A stretch of DNA of 64,000 bases, taken from assembly GCA_030141605.1 (NCBI GenBank), contig JAQGDQ010000901.1, positions 1 to 64,000 on the forward strand, written 5' to 3'. A program made the translations under genes and the position numbers. The notes beneath the pieces are model-generated. The model did not search any database. It was not told the origin of the DNA and saw nothing but the letters and a program-made list of their open reading frames with translations. The stretch's first letter is position 1. Each line of letters opens with the position of its first letter. This document shows, in pieces, positions 11,318 to 21,885 of this stretch. This DNA comes from Tubiluchus corallicola. Lineage: Eukaryota > Priapulida > Priapulimorpha > Priapulimorphida > Tubiluchidae.

Positions 11318-12979
11318 AACAGGAAATATTGCGCTCAAATAGCAAAACGAATTTGTTTTTGCGATTATGTTTTGTATTTGAACATTAAGAATATACACAG
11401 TTAAAAAATATAACTGATTTTTATACAAGTACAGTGTCTCAAAAGCCAGTATACACTTTTGATTTCCAGTTTTCATTTAAATGTTTCTCCAATGAATCTC
11501 TTACATGAATCAGAAGAGCCTCTGCCAATTTTTTATTTACTTTTTGACTATAACGCCTTTGCTACGGACAACAACCTTAGAAACGAGGTACAAAATCAGC
11601 CAGGCATGAGGTCCTTGTGTCACTAACTGAAGATCAGCAGGAATTCAGACCACTTTATGGACCACACTATTCTCCCCAATTAACAATTAAAATAGTGTTA
11701 TAACGAGGTACAGCCTTCCTCGCCACTCATGGGCTTTGAAGGATTATCTCGGTGCAAGATGCCGTTCTTTGAAGAAAGGTGTCAAAAATAGCAAAACCTA
11801 TTAACAAAGTAGTCCTTTTCATATTTTTGTCCAATTTGACCAAAAGAATTGTCCACGGTTTTAGTTCATTTGTATCAATTTTTAAACATTTTGCTTTTTT
11901 GTTAACAGAATATAGAAAGCGTAATGTGTATAGTCACTTCTGAGACTAAAGTCCACAATATGTATGTTGTATGTAAGCCTACAGAAAATAATTAAACCTG
12001 TAATACATGTTTAAGTTTATGTTTTATGCCTTGGTAAGTGAATTTGATGTTTTATATAGCAAAAATGCAATATATAATATTTGTTCCATGTTAGACAAGA
12101 CAAAAATCCAGTCACAAACATTATGTCCATTTATTAGTCACATTTAAGTAATCACCTGCCCAAAACAGGGACACGGACACTACTGCACCTCAAAATAACA
12201 TGCATTGCAGCTCCCATACAACATGCCATTGTAACATATCTCCATCTCAAGTGTCACCATAATACCTCAGTGTCATGGCAGTGCTTTACGTTAACACTAA
12301 CCCGACGTGTTGCTTAATACACTATAGTAGATTTTGCTCTATAAAAAATCAATAAAAAACTGCCTGAAAAGTTAATTTTCAATTTCAGCTATAAGTTGAT
12401 ACTATACTATTTAGTTTTTCACTGTAGCATACCCACGATATACACTTGCTAAGACTATAGTAAAAAATATAAATAGTAGTAAAATCTATACATTGAGAAC
12501 TGTCAAAAATTTATAACAAATAAAAATAAAGGCTTTCTATACTTAAAAAACAACCCATCCAACAAACGATGAAAAATTTGTGAACACGTCATAGTTATTG
12601 AGCATTAAATACAATCATAAAATAACCTCATTGTTTGATATGAAAAACACCTTGCTGTTCTATTAACGTAAGCAGTCATTGTAAATGTCAAAATCATTAT
12701 TTTCAGTTAAACAATCCCTACCTAACGGATGAATTTTTTGAAATTACAAAATTCATTTTTGTGTATTGTATCATGTAAATCAATTTACTAGTTCCAAAGC
12801 AGCTGGTTAATGCTTCGGTGTAACAGATAATAACAACCATATTAAAAAAGAAAACATATAGGCCCCCTACTACCTCAAGCCCTGCATATAACATTCCAAT
12901 TTAAAAAAGATTGAGTGCATATTTAACAAACTGATTAGGCTCTTTGGTCTTTGGATGATTTTGTGATGTCTTTCTGATT
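11318..12979. other. intergenic, tail-to-tail 3' regions
   Basis: Lies between the last plus-strand exon (ends 11317) and the stop of the minus-strand LRR gene (12980). It should hold both 3' untranslated regions. AT-rich; I see no exon, RNA gene or bounded repeat. Confidence 0.5.
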
Positions 12980-14560
12980 TCACAAGATTGTACAAGAACG
13001 ACCCTCTTCTCTTTCTGCACCTACAGGACACCCCCAACGAATCTGCGTCTCCCGAATGTAACTGTCGTACAGCCTGTCTTGTTCTTGGGCAGAGATCATC
13101 TGTTCATAGCGAGCAGGGACCTCAATAGCTGCAGCACAGTACAGTGAACATGCCCAGTGCTGGAACGGTACACAGGTATTGCCCAAGTAAGGATTCTTGA
13201 ACGTAATCACTTTGTAGCCTAAAGAACAACAATAATTTTAAAGAGTATGATAAAAACGTGCTCTTACCAGTCTGTGCTTGCAAAAAAGTATGCATCCATT
13301 GAAATTTTAGTCCAATTGCTACTTATGGTATTGGCCTGGTTTAAAGGTCAATTTAGCAATGTCAACTGATATTCAGCACTTGCAGCCTGTTAGTTTCAGT
13401 TAATTGTTATTGGCAAAATGTAAAAAACAAAATTGCAATTAAATTATAATTGGCCAACGCCATTTCTAAGCATTACTAAATATTTTAGTTTTATGTTAAA
13501 ACCTTGAAAAACTTATGTGATTAGGTGGTGCCTTGTTGATATTCCCAGGCATCTTGACATACAATACTGCAGTTTTTAAAAAATAAATTTTGGCTAGTCA
13601 TCATTAACAATATGAGACTCAAAATGCAAATGAATTTGATATTAAAGGATATTTTCACCTTTTTTGAAATTACTGCAACAAGGACCTGTCACCGAAAGGT
13701 AAGCTCATATTTAAATACTCACCTTTTTCGCCAAGAAGTTTCGCAGTTTCGCAATGAGCACATAAATTAAAAAAAGAATAGATCTCACACATATAATCTT
13801 TCAGCTTCTTTGGCACGCAAGGATTTCGAAAAAAGTTCACTTTCTTCGCGATGACGGCTTTTGCAGCCCAGAACTGTAACTTGAGCGGCTGCTCAGTACT
13901 TTCAGATTTTTTAACGGCAGGAATTGCTATAATTCTTTCATACACATCTGTATGGTACCACATAAACGTGGATTTAAAGTAGTTATGATTGCCGTGGCGA
14001 TGTACAGTCTTCAATGACTTCAGGTCCAACAGGAAACCAGGTAGTGCATCTAGTAAGTTATTGTCTAATAGGAGGACTTCTAGTTGCCGGCAGAAACACA
14101 AAGTATATGGTATAGATCTGTTCTCCAGCTTGTTACCAGTTAGTGCCAGGTAGATTAGATTATAAAGATTTCCGATATCTGGAGGGAGAACTTCTAGGTC
14201 ATTGTACTTTAGAGAAAGACATCGTACTGAATGGCATCTAAATATCTGCAAAAAAAGATGTCCAATTTAATACATAACTAGCACTCTTTAATTGTAACAA
14301 CAAGTCAACAACATGATGATTAATTTAGCCTTCAGCCATATATAAAAAACATAGATACGTACCTTGTGCTTTGATTACGTTTTGTTTAATTAGTATTTTT
14401 GCTATGTATAAGTAGTAATTACAAAATTATAAAAATAAATCATAAAGAAGCTTCACCTCTCTTGGTACAGACTCTGGACTAGAAGACCTGTCTCGCAACA
14501 CATTGTCTAAATGTAATTCTGTCAATTGGAATGTGTTAATGTAGCGATACAGGAAAGTCT
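12980..14560 (-). CDS. leucine-rich-repeat protein with Cys-rich C-terminus and CaaX-like end (5' end missing)
   Basis: Three minus-strand exons: 14457-14560, 13723-14245 and 12980-13218, joined at phases 0 and 1 with good GT-AG borders (donors GTGAAG and GTGAGT). The product has four to five LRR units (LSLKYNDLEVLPPDIGNL, LALTGNKLENRSIPYTL, VLLLDNNLLDALPGFLL). A region like the LRRC58 C-terminus follows: CVPKKLKDYMC, then CAHCETAKLL and a final WACSLYC, suggesting a small metal-binding module. It ends ...GRSCTIL, a CaaX-type motif with Leu last, which in the prenyltransferase literature favours geranylgeranylation. Earlier exons must exist, as the first exon found begins at an acceptor and has no Met. 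They may lie beyond the retrotransposon insertion. Resemblance to LRRC58 is by eye and limited to the overall layout. Confidence 0.7.
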
Positions 14561-15104
14561 CTGAAAATAAAATACATAGAATTAATGGTGGCAGCAAACA
14601 TAGAAAACCAAAGAACACAAATTACACAAAAAGTAATGAAATACATGTATGTCACAGCTAAGTAACGTTTTATAATGTTAAAATTTTACAAGTGAGCACT
14701 ACTAAAAACCTGTTTGTAAGTTCCATGTAAGGTCGTTGTAGTCACACACATGATCTAGCATGCATCAAAGAAAAAACACTTTTTTAACATACACTTAGGA
14801 ATATATTGCACATAAAATGTCTTGCTTAAAGGTGCAACAGAAATCTGAATTATCCTTATCTCTTTGACAAACAAGCCTCGTTGTTGCGGGCAAATTTGAA
14901 AAAAAATGAAGTAAGTTATTGGAGAGTGCGTAACAAAACTTTTGCAGTTCACTCAGAAATTTCGCTATTCTAGCAGATTAAATCTTTGTGTTTAACTGTG
15001 TTTATGTAAAAATCAGCCATGGGATGAATTAGAAACAGCTTCAAAGTGCTTACATAGCTTTAATCCGTAGGATTATACCTCAAAATGCATAATTACTATA
15101 CATA
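14561..15104. other. probable intron or 5' flank of the LRR gene
   Basis: A minus-strand segment near 14790-14850 reads as a possible exon (ISVAPLSKTFYVQYIP), but its donor phase does not fit the next exon at 14560, so I did not add it. Otherwise nothing recognisable. Confidence 0.4.
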
Positions 15105-15169
15105 CAGTCAAACATTGTTATAATGCCTCCCCCCTCCCCCCTATAATGCAACCTCGCTTAACACCCATC

Positions 15170-16369
15170 TGTGATGGACCAGACTAGGTCCACCCCTTGG
15201 CTAAAGTGTGTTCTTGCACATTACAAGCAACCACCTATGTACATTATATTATGCAATTTGTTCAATGATAAATGTTTTGTTCGATTGAAGAGGCCTAACT
15301 TAGTTTGATTTTGTATAAGGAAGCTACCTGCATTGTTTACTTTATTTTTTATGGCTGTTGTTGTAATAATGTACCAGGCACCCATGAACTATATCTGCCC
15401 CACATGTAACCTACATGTCAGTGTTATGCAGGTCATTTTGAAAGTGTGTTGGCTTCGGCCTTGTTTATTTTATTACAGGGGTGTTTTGCTTTCTCATTCA
15501 GCCTATATAGTGTTACAGTTACCTGTCTAAAGTATAAAACTACCTAGAATGTAGTGAACTGTTCCAGTAACAGGAAAATGTGCTTTTGATATTGAGAAGT
15601 GGGTAGAATGGTCTGGAAAATGAGAGCTGTTAAAATGTTGGGTTTATACCTTTGAGGACAAACTTAAAATTTATCTGTTGAAAATGGCTGAACTGGTGTT
15701 TTATTGTGAAAAAGCCTGGACAGTTGTAAATGGTGTAATACTATCCTAATGGACAATGTGTTGTAATGCAATTGAGTGGAGTAAAGACCAACTTTGAGCC
15801 TTCTACACAGTATAAGCAACCCAGCCCTTGTTGTCAGGGTGTGGAGGACCGGCACCTAGTACTGTCGAGCGTGGTATGCGATGTTTTGGAGATGGTATCC
15901 CTTCCATGGAGTACCCCAGTGATTGCCAATGGACTGACGTAGTGAGCGCTCACTCCAGAGATAAGTAACAGTTTACTTTTGAGCTCAATAGTGATTACTC
16001 AAATTGGTGATATCTTGTGCACAAACTCTTATGGACAGGGAAAACTACAGTTACTATTAGGTTACTGTTTGGTACCAAGAACTCGTGCTGTAATTCTTGA
16101 AATGGCCATCCTTAACTATTGTAATGTATTTTTTTCTTTTTCTCTTGATTCACTCATATTGTCTGTTAGTAGAATAAAAGCATTGAAATGTTAATTAGTC
16201 TTTTAGTAAGCTTTGTATTCTGAAACAGGTACACATAAACTACAAGGACAACTCCGCATTTCAAAAGCCTTAGTATTAGTCTCGCTACGTTACCAAAGTT
16301 AAGTGCGCTTCATACTCGTATTGCATAAGTTACTAATTACTATCACCCACGAGGAACGCCGTCATTACA
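15170..16369 (+). repeat. 5' LTR, 1,200 bp
   Basis: Begins TGTGATGGACCAGACTAGG and ends GAACGCCGTCATTACA. A TATA-like GTATAAAACTACC lies near 15530 and an AATAAA at 16173-16178, compatible with promoter and polyadenylation functions; the U3/R/U5 borders cannot be set by eye. It differs from the 3' LTR at only four sites that I found. Confidence 0.95.
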
Positions 16370-16370
16370 C

Positions 16371-16388
16371 TGGTGGCAGCGGTGGGAT
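16371..16388 (+). promoter_or_regulatory. primer-binding site, tRNA-Leu type
   Basis: TGGTGGCAGCGGTGGGAT lies one base after the 5' LTR. Its complement matches the 3' end of animal tRNA-Leu (AAG type) including the added CCA over all 18 bases, as I remember that tRNA; pairing stops after this. Confidence 0.8.
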
Positions 16389-16723
16389 CCGATATTACTT
16401 ATGTGTACTTGCAACTGAACATTTATAAAGTATCATAGTAATTATTTTGCAGTTTTGTGGTAGACACGGTGTGTAAAACCCTTAATTATTTTTCACTGCA
16501 TTTTTTGGGGTTCAAAAATTTTATTGCACTATGCCTGATTAATTATGCTAGTAAAGTTTTTACTGGACAATATTTGCTACAACAGATAACAAGTAAACAC
16601 GAAGTTACTTCTCTACAGGAAATATTTTTGAGTGACTTACAGTCATATACACACGGAATTGTATTACACTTTATTATTTTGTACAAATAATACAGACAAC
16701 ATAAACGGGGGTAGTAAAGCACA

Positions 16724-19700
16724 ATGGAATTTGTGGAGTTTACACAATTACAACTCCAGTCACTGGAATTAGAACAGTTACAGGGTATAGCCCGAGAACG
16801 GGGTATAAAGTGGGAAAGACGCAGTCATGAACAGCTGGTTACAGCCATAATGGGGTGGCAAAAAGTTTGCAACACTAAACCCAGTCAACCCAAGGTACCA
16901 GACGAAGACAAAATACTTCAAGCTCAAGGGGGAGGGCTTCATACTGAACATTCAGACAAAGAAGCTGCTAATGATTCTCTTAATGATGAAGAGGAACCAG
17001 CCCTTCAGCTTGCCCACTCACCCTTACCTTCTGAATATGATTTTGACCTCGGTCTAGGTCGACCCCCACCAGCTCCACCAGATTTTGTTCAGCCAGTTAG
17101 CCCAACAGTTAATACACAAGTTGGTGGATTGCCTAAGGTTGATGTTACTATGTATGCGGCTTTTGATGCTAACAAGTTGCAAATCATATTGGAGCACCAG
17201 CGCAAGCAAGAACGAGACAAACAGGAATATGAGTTGGAGTTACGGAAAATAGAAGCTGGAATGCAAGCTCCCTGGACATCAACACCAGCGCCGCAAGTGG
17301 GAACTACGAGTGATACAGCTGCAGCCCACAGAAACCTGCGTATAAAGTACTTTGGTGAAGATGCTGAATCTCCAGACCTAGCGGAATACTTTCGATACTT
17401 AGAAAGATGTCTGGTAGTCAATCGTATCCCCAAAGCAGACTGGCCTTGTGTAGTTGCCCGAGCTTTAGCAGGGAATGCTAGATCATTGCAGGCATACAAC
17501 TGTGTCCCACAAACTGACTTGCAAGATTATGACAGGATAAAGAGTCGTGTCTTGTCCTTCTTTTCGCTTACACCAGACAGTTACAGGCAGACTTTCCGTA
17601 AGCTGACTAGAAAACCAGATGAGTGTTATCGCGCCTATTTTACAAGAGTGCGAAATGCTGGAGATTTGTGGCTAGAAGCGGCTAATGTCCAAACTTTTGA
17701 ACAAGTTAAAGAATTGTTCTACTTGGAACAAGCCCTAACTGGAGTACCCAATGATATTGCCAAATGGGTAAAGAGGAATAACTGGAACAATTTTGATGAA
17801 GTAGCTGAGAAATGTGACAGGTATAAGTGCTCGGAAGGGGGGAGACTTGAAATTAACCCTCAGCAGGACAGCAGAGGACATAGCAATTTCAAGAAATTTC
17901 CACCCAGAGACTCTAAAGGCGCCACAGCTAAGCAGCCAGTTCCAAACCAAGAAGCCAGGATTTCTTCTTGGAAATGTTTCAATTGTGGTGGATTAGGACA
18001 CATGGCCAGTAGGTGTCCATCATCCAGGCAAACGGCAAAACCACTAGAAGCAAAACGAGGAAACAAACTCCAGTTAGCGTCGACAAAGCAGAAAGACTGC
18101 ATTGATGTTTCACAGACTAGTGATGAAGCATTTTGTTTTCCAGCCATGGTAAATGGTCACAAGGTAATAGTACAACGTGACACTGCAGCAAATGTGAACT
18201 GCATACATCGAAGATTCGTACGAGCAAACCAATTTTTGCCTGATCGTACAGAACAGATTCTATGTGGGCATGGCGACCGTCGTACATGTAGAGTAGCAAG
18301 GCTGCCAATTGAGTGCGAACTTGTTAAAGGTGAGCTAGAGTTTGTAGTCCAGAACAAGCTTCCGTCTGAGTGCTTACTTGGTAACAATTTTAAATCCACT
18401 TGGCAGCCTTCTAAAAAACTTGGTCCAAAACACAGCGTTCATAGAGGCCAAAAGTTTGGGAAGAAACAACCTTTTCGAACAGACAGTAGCAGATTTAAAA
18501 ATTGTTCAGGAAAGTCCCAGCAGATAGAAGACCGTCACGGTGAGCAGAAAGATGTAGAGGATGATGAACACTCGAGTGAGTCTCAGGTGGTTAACCAGAA
18601 AGGGGTGTCCCATCCATTCTCAACACCAGCTCTGCAAGTCATGACTCGGTCACAAGCAAAGCAATTCAATGAAGAGTTAGAACGAGAGGAAATAGAGCGG
18701 CAGGAAGATGAAGACCATGAGATTCCTGCCCTGGTGAATGAGCAAGAAGAGGATAATTCTCACCAAGGCCAGTCACGAGAAGCACTTATCCAGGACCTAA
18801 ACAATTGCATTACCTTAAAACACCTGTACGACAACGTGATATCGGAGAAACAGGCTAAAAGTCTGGGTAAAGGATATTTTATCAGAGATAGCCTACTCTT
18901 TCTACATTTGAAAAGAGCAAAAGACGTTGATGGTAAAGATTTGATTGTCTTACCCAAAAAACGTAGACTTGAGGTCCTTCAGCATGCTCATGACAACAAG
19001 TTAGCTGCACATTTTGGGATACAGAAGACAACAGAGAAGATTTTGCGTGAATTTTACTGGCCACATATTCATAGCGATATTCGAAGATTTGTACGCAGCT
19101 GCCCAGTCTGTCAAAAATGCAGTAGACGAAAAGCAAGCGATCGTGCTAAGTTGCAACCTATTACAGTCAACGAATTACCATTTCAGAAGATTTGCATGGA
19201 CTTTGTTGGTCCACTTCCACGAACGAAATCAGGTAACCGATATGCTCTGGTTGTTACAGATTTTAGCACACGGTATCCTGAAGTATACCCCACCAGGACT
19301 CAAACGGCCGAAGACACAGTCAAGGCACTTCTGCGCTACATTGCTTCATACGGAGCCCCGACTGAAATCGTTTCAGATCAAGGCCCCGCGTTTATCTCAC
19401 AAATATTACAGGATCTTGAGTCAGTCCTGGGAATAAAAGGAATTTATGCCACTGCATATCACCCGCAAACCTCTGGCCTAACGGAGAGATTTAATCAGAC
19501 CCTGAAGTCATCGATCAGAAAGCTTCAGCTAACTGAGGGAGATTGGGAGTGGGACGAATTAATTCCTTTAGTCTTGTTTGCATATCGAGACTGCCCACAG
19601 AGTTCAACGTCGTACTCACCATATGAACTTGTTTACGGTTTCCCAATCAGAGGGCCGCTTACTATACTGCGAGAAAAATACAATGTACCGCGTCCAAAGC

Positions 19701-21568
19701 AATTGACAGAAGTCAATACTTTTGTGGAGGAACTTATGCATAAGATGGAAGAAGTCACAAACGACGCACATGCCGCATTGCATGAAGCCCAGCTGTCGCA
19801 GAAAAAATGGTATGATGAAAGGGCAAGTGAACGCAGGCTAGAAGTAGGTAGCAAAGTTTTAGTACTGCTGCCGAAGAGCGCCAAGAAACTGAACCGCATT
19901 TGGAAAGGCCCTTACCAAATCTTAGAAAGGGTCTCTGACCAGGTTTACAAAATTGCTTTCCGAGGGAAGAAAAATCGTGAGCGTAACTTCCACATTAACT
20001 TAATGCGACCTTGGATCGAGCGCGATGAGGCTCAGGCATTGTTGACATTTGCCACTCCAGACAAAGCCGCTGAGGTCTATGAGGAAGGAGTAACGGAAGT
20101 CCAAGATCACATGTTTCCTCCCTCTGCAACCCAAACTCAGAGCATACGGGACATAGATATATCTGAAAGTTTGACCAACAAACAAAAGGAACAGCTAATA
20201 AAAACATTACATGATCATGCAGACATTTTCACAGATTTACCAGGATGTACAGATTTAATAGAACATGAAATACTGGTTCCAAAAGATGCTAAGCCCATTC
20301 ATCAACCACCTTATCGTGTCCCTCAGGCACAAGAAGCACAAATTCGTAAAGAGATTTCCGAGATGGAGAAACTTGGGGTAATAAGAAAATCAAACTCAAG
20401 CTTCAGCAGCCCCGCTGTAATTGTTTTAAAGCCTGATGGCACTATACGTTTTTGCATTAATTATATTAAAGTTAACGAACTGACAACTTTTGATCCGTAC
20501 CCCATACCAAATATGCAGGAGATGCTCAGTAGCTGCCATGGTGCCAAGTATATATCCAAACTGGATCTTACAAAAGGTTACTGGCAGATCCCCCTACATC
20601 CAGATTCGATAAAACGGTCAGCTTTCTCCTTGCCATGGGGGCAATGGGAATTCCTAGTTATGCCTTTTGGGCTCGTCAATGCAGCTGCAACCTGCCAGAA
20701 ACTGATGGACAAGGTTCTCGACGGAATTCCTAATTATGCCAGAGGGTATATAGATGATACAATCATATGGAGTACACACTACTCAGAACATATTAGTCAT
20801 CTTAATGAGGTACTGTCCCGCTTTGGCAATGCCAAGTTGACATTGAAGCCGAAGAAATGTACTTTTGCGTGTCAACAAATAGACTTCTTGGGACACCGGC
20901 TAGGCAATGACATGTTAAGGCCTCAACCAGATAAACTAGAAAGAATCAAGCATTTTCCGCATCCTATAACCAAGAAAAATGTTCGAAGTTTTCTTGGATT
21001 TGTAGGCTTTTATAGGAACTTTGTTCCAAACTTCAGCAGCATTGCTATGCCATTATTTGAGTTGACCAAGAAACACCTGCCAAACGAAGTAGCCTGGAAT
21101 AAACAAGCAGAAGAAGCATTTGTCCAGTTAAGAGCGGCAATAACTTCAGATTCCTTCTTGATGGCTCCAGATTTTAGCCGAGAATTTATACTCAGCACCG
21201 ATGCCTCCAATGTGGGCTTAGGTGGCGTACTTTCTCAGATTAATTCAGAGGGCAGGGAGCAAGTAGTGAGCTACATCAGTCGAAAGCTCACAAAACCCGA
21301 GCAAAACTATGCCACAGTGGAACTGGAGCTTCTGGCTATTCTTTGGGCTGTGCAGAAACTAAACTACTACTTGATGGGAAGACCTTTCACTATCAGGAGT
21401 GATCATCAATGTTTAACATGGCTCCAAAGAATGAAAAATAAAAACAGAAAACTGGCTAGATGGTCACTCATATTACAAGAATACACATTCAAAGTCGAAT
21501 ACATAAAAGGTGCCCAGAATGTTGCAGATGGTCTGTCTAGAAATTCAAATGAAAATCATAAGAAATGA
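16724..21568 (+). CDS. Gmr1-like gag-pol polyprotein (Gag-PR-IN-RT-RH)
   Basis: One open frame of 1,614 codons starting at the ATG at 16724. In order: Gag (about residues 1-400) with a single CCHC knuckle CFNCGGLGHMASRC (about 418-431). Then a protease-like stretch with RDTAAN (about 485), where Ty3 proteases normally have DTG or DSG. Then the integrase: an HHCC finger ending CPVCQKC (about 755-800), Asp in MDFVGPLP (about 825), Asp in SDQGPAF and Glu in LTERFNQ with exactly 35 residues between the last two, and a GPY/F motif WKGPYQIL (about 1060). Then RT with YIDD (about 1343) and RNase H with STDASNVGLGG, LELLAILWA and RSDHQC, closing with DGLSRN. This order makes cDNA and integrates it, but the gene order differs from most Ty3/gypsy elements. 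The RT and integrase residues named are all present. No frameshift separates gag from pol. Confidence 0.95.
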   Translation: MEFVEFTQLQLQSLELEQLQGIARERGIKWERRSHEQLVTAIMGWQKVCNTKPSQPKVPDEDKILQAQGGGLHTEHSDKEAANDSLNDEEEPALQLAHSPLPSEYDFDLGLGRPPPAPPDFVQPVSPTVNTQVGGLPKVDVTMYAAFDANKLQIILEHQRKQERDKQEYELELRKIEAGMQAPWTSTPAPQVGTTSDTAAAHRNLRIKYFGEDAESPDLAEYFRYLERCLVVNRIPKADWPCVVARALAGNARSLQAYNCVPQTDLQDYDRIKSRVLSFFSLTPDSYRQTFRKLTRKPDECYRAYFTRVRNAGDLWLEAANVQTFEQVKELFYLEQALTGVPNDIAKWVKRNNWNNFDEVAEKCDRYKCSEGGRLEINPQQDSRGHSNFKKFPPRDSKGATAKQPVPNQEARISSWKCFNCGGLGHMASRCPSSRQTAKPLEAKRGNKLQLASTKQKDCIDVSQTSDEAFCFPAMVNGHKVIVQRDTAANVNCIHRRFVRANQFLPDRTEQILCGHGDRRTCRVARLPIECELVKGELEFVVQNKLPSECLLGNNFKSTWQPSKKLGPKHSVHRGQKFGKKQPFRTDSSRFKNCSGKSQQIEDRHGEQKDVEDDEHSSESQVVNQKGVSHPFSTPALQVMTRSQAKQFNEELEREEIERQEDEDHEIPALVNEQEEDNSHQGQSREALIQDLNNCITLKHLYDNVISEKQAKSLGKGYFIRDSLLFLHLKRAKDVDGKDLIVLPKKRRLEVLQHAHDNKLAAHFGIQKTTEKILREFYWPHIHSDIRRFVRSCPVCQKCSRRKASDRAKLQPITVNELPFQKICMDFVGPLPRTKSGNRYALVVTDFSTRYPEVYPTRTQTAEDTVKALLRYIASYGAPTEIVSDQGPAFISQILQDLESVLGIKGIYATAYHPQTSGLTERFNQTLKSSIRKLQLTEGDWEWDELIPLVLFAYRDCPQSSTSYSPYELVYGFPIRGPLTILREKYNVPRPKQLTEVNTFVEELMHKMEEVTNDAHAALHEAQLSQKKWYDERASERRLEVGSKVLVLLPKSAKKLNRIWKGPYQILERVSDQVYKIAFRGKKNRERNFHINLMRPWIERDEAQALLTFATPDKAAEVYEEGVTEVQDHMFPPSATQTQSIRDIDISESLTNKQKEQLIKTLHDHADIFTDLPGCTDLIEHEILVPKDAKPIHQPPYRVPQAQEAQIRKEISEMEKLGVIRKSNSSFSSPAVIVLKPDGTIRFCINYIKVNELTTFDPYPIPNMQEMLSSCHGAKYISKLDLTKGYWQIPLHPDSIKRSAFSLPWGQWEFLVMPFGLVNAAATCQKLMDKVLDGIPNYARGYIDDTIIWSTHYSEHISHLNEVLSRFGNAKLTLKPKKCTFACQQIDFLGHRLGNDMLRPQPDKLERIKHFPHPITKKNVRSFLGFVGFYRNFVPNFSSIAMPLFELTKKHLPNEVAWNKQAEEAFVQLRAAITSDSFLMAPDFSREFILSTDASNVGLGGVLSQINSEGREQVVSYISRKLTKPEQNYATVELELLAILWAVQKLNYYLMGRPFTIRSDHQCLTWLQRMKNKNRKLARWSLILQEYTFKVEYIKGAQNVADGLSRNSNENHKK

Positions 21569-21870
21569 ACGGGCACTAATTAACAGAAACAGAAGATTAC
21601 TTGACATTTTCAGTTTTTTTTGTTTTTGTACGAAACTTTTGAATTTTGAAGTTGGTAGAACCAATATCATTTTGAGAGGTTCAAAGCTTTTTTTCCTATT
21701 CTAAGTGATGAGTAGAAAGCTGTCAGACTTTCTTTTGGTACAAACTATCATGCACGTTTCAACTGGCAAAGAGTTGTTTATGCCACTTTTTTAAGTTAAA
21801 GACGAGCACTAAGGTCTGGCCTGTCAGGTCTGATTTTCGAAGACTAGTATTTCATGGAAACATTAGTCTA

Positions 21871-21885
21871 AAATTTGGGGGGCTA
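21871..21885 (+). promoter_or_regulatory. polypurine tract
   Basis: AAATTTGGGGGGCTA directly before the 3' LTR; the six G are the likely plus-strand priming site. The short CTA spacer is unusual but tolerable. Confidence 0.65.

Noticed and set aside
14790-14850. Possible extra exon of the LRR gene
   Set aside because: Its donor would leave phase 2, while the next exon needs phase 1.
15333-15530. 65-codon frame repeated at 22049-22246
   Set aside because: It is the same LTR sequence twice; no sign of a real product.
16457-16690. 77-codon frame between the primer-binding site and gag
   Set aside because: Hydrophobic and without motif; more likely leader RNA of the retrotransposon.
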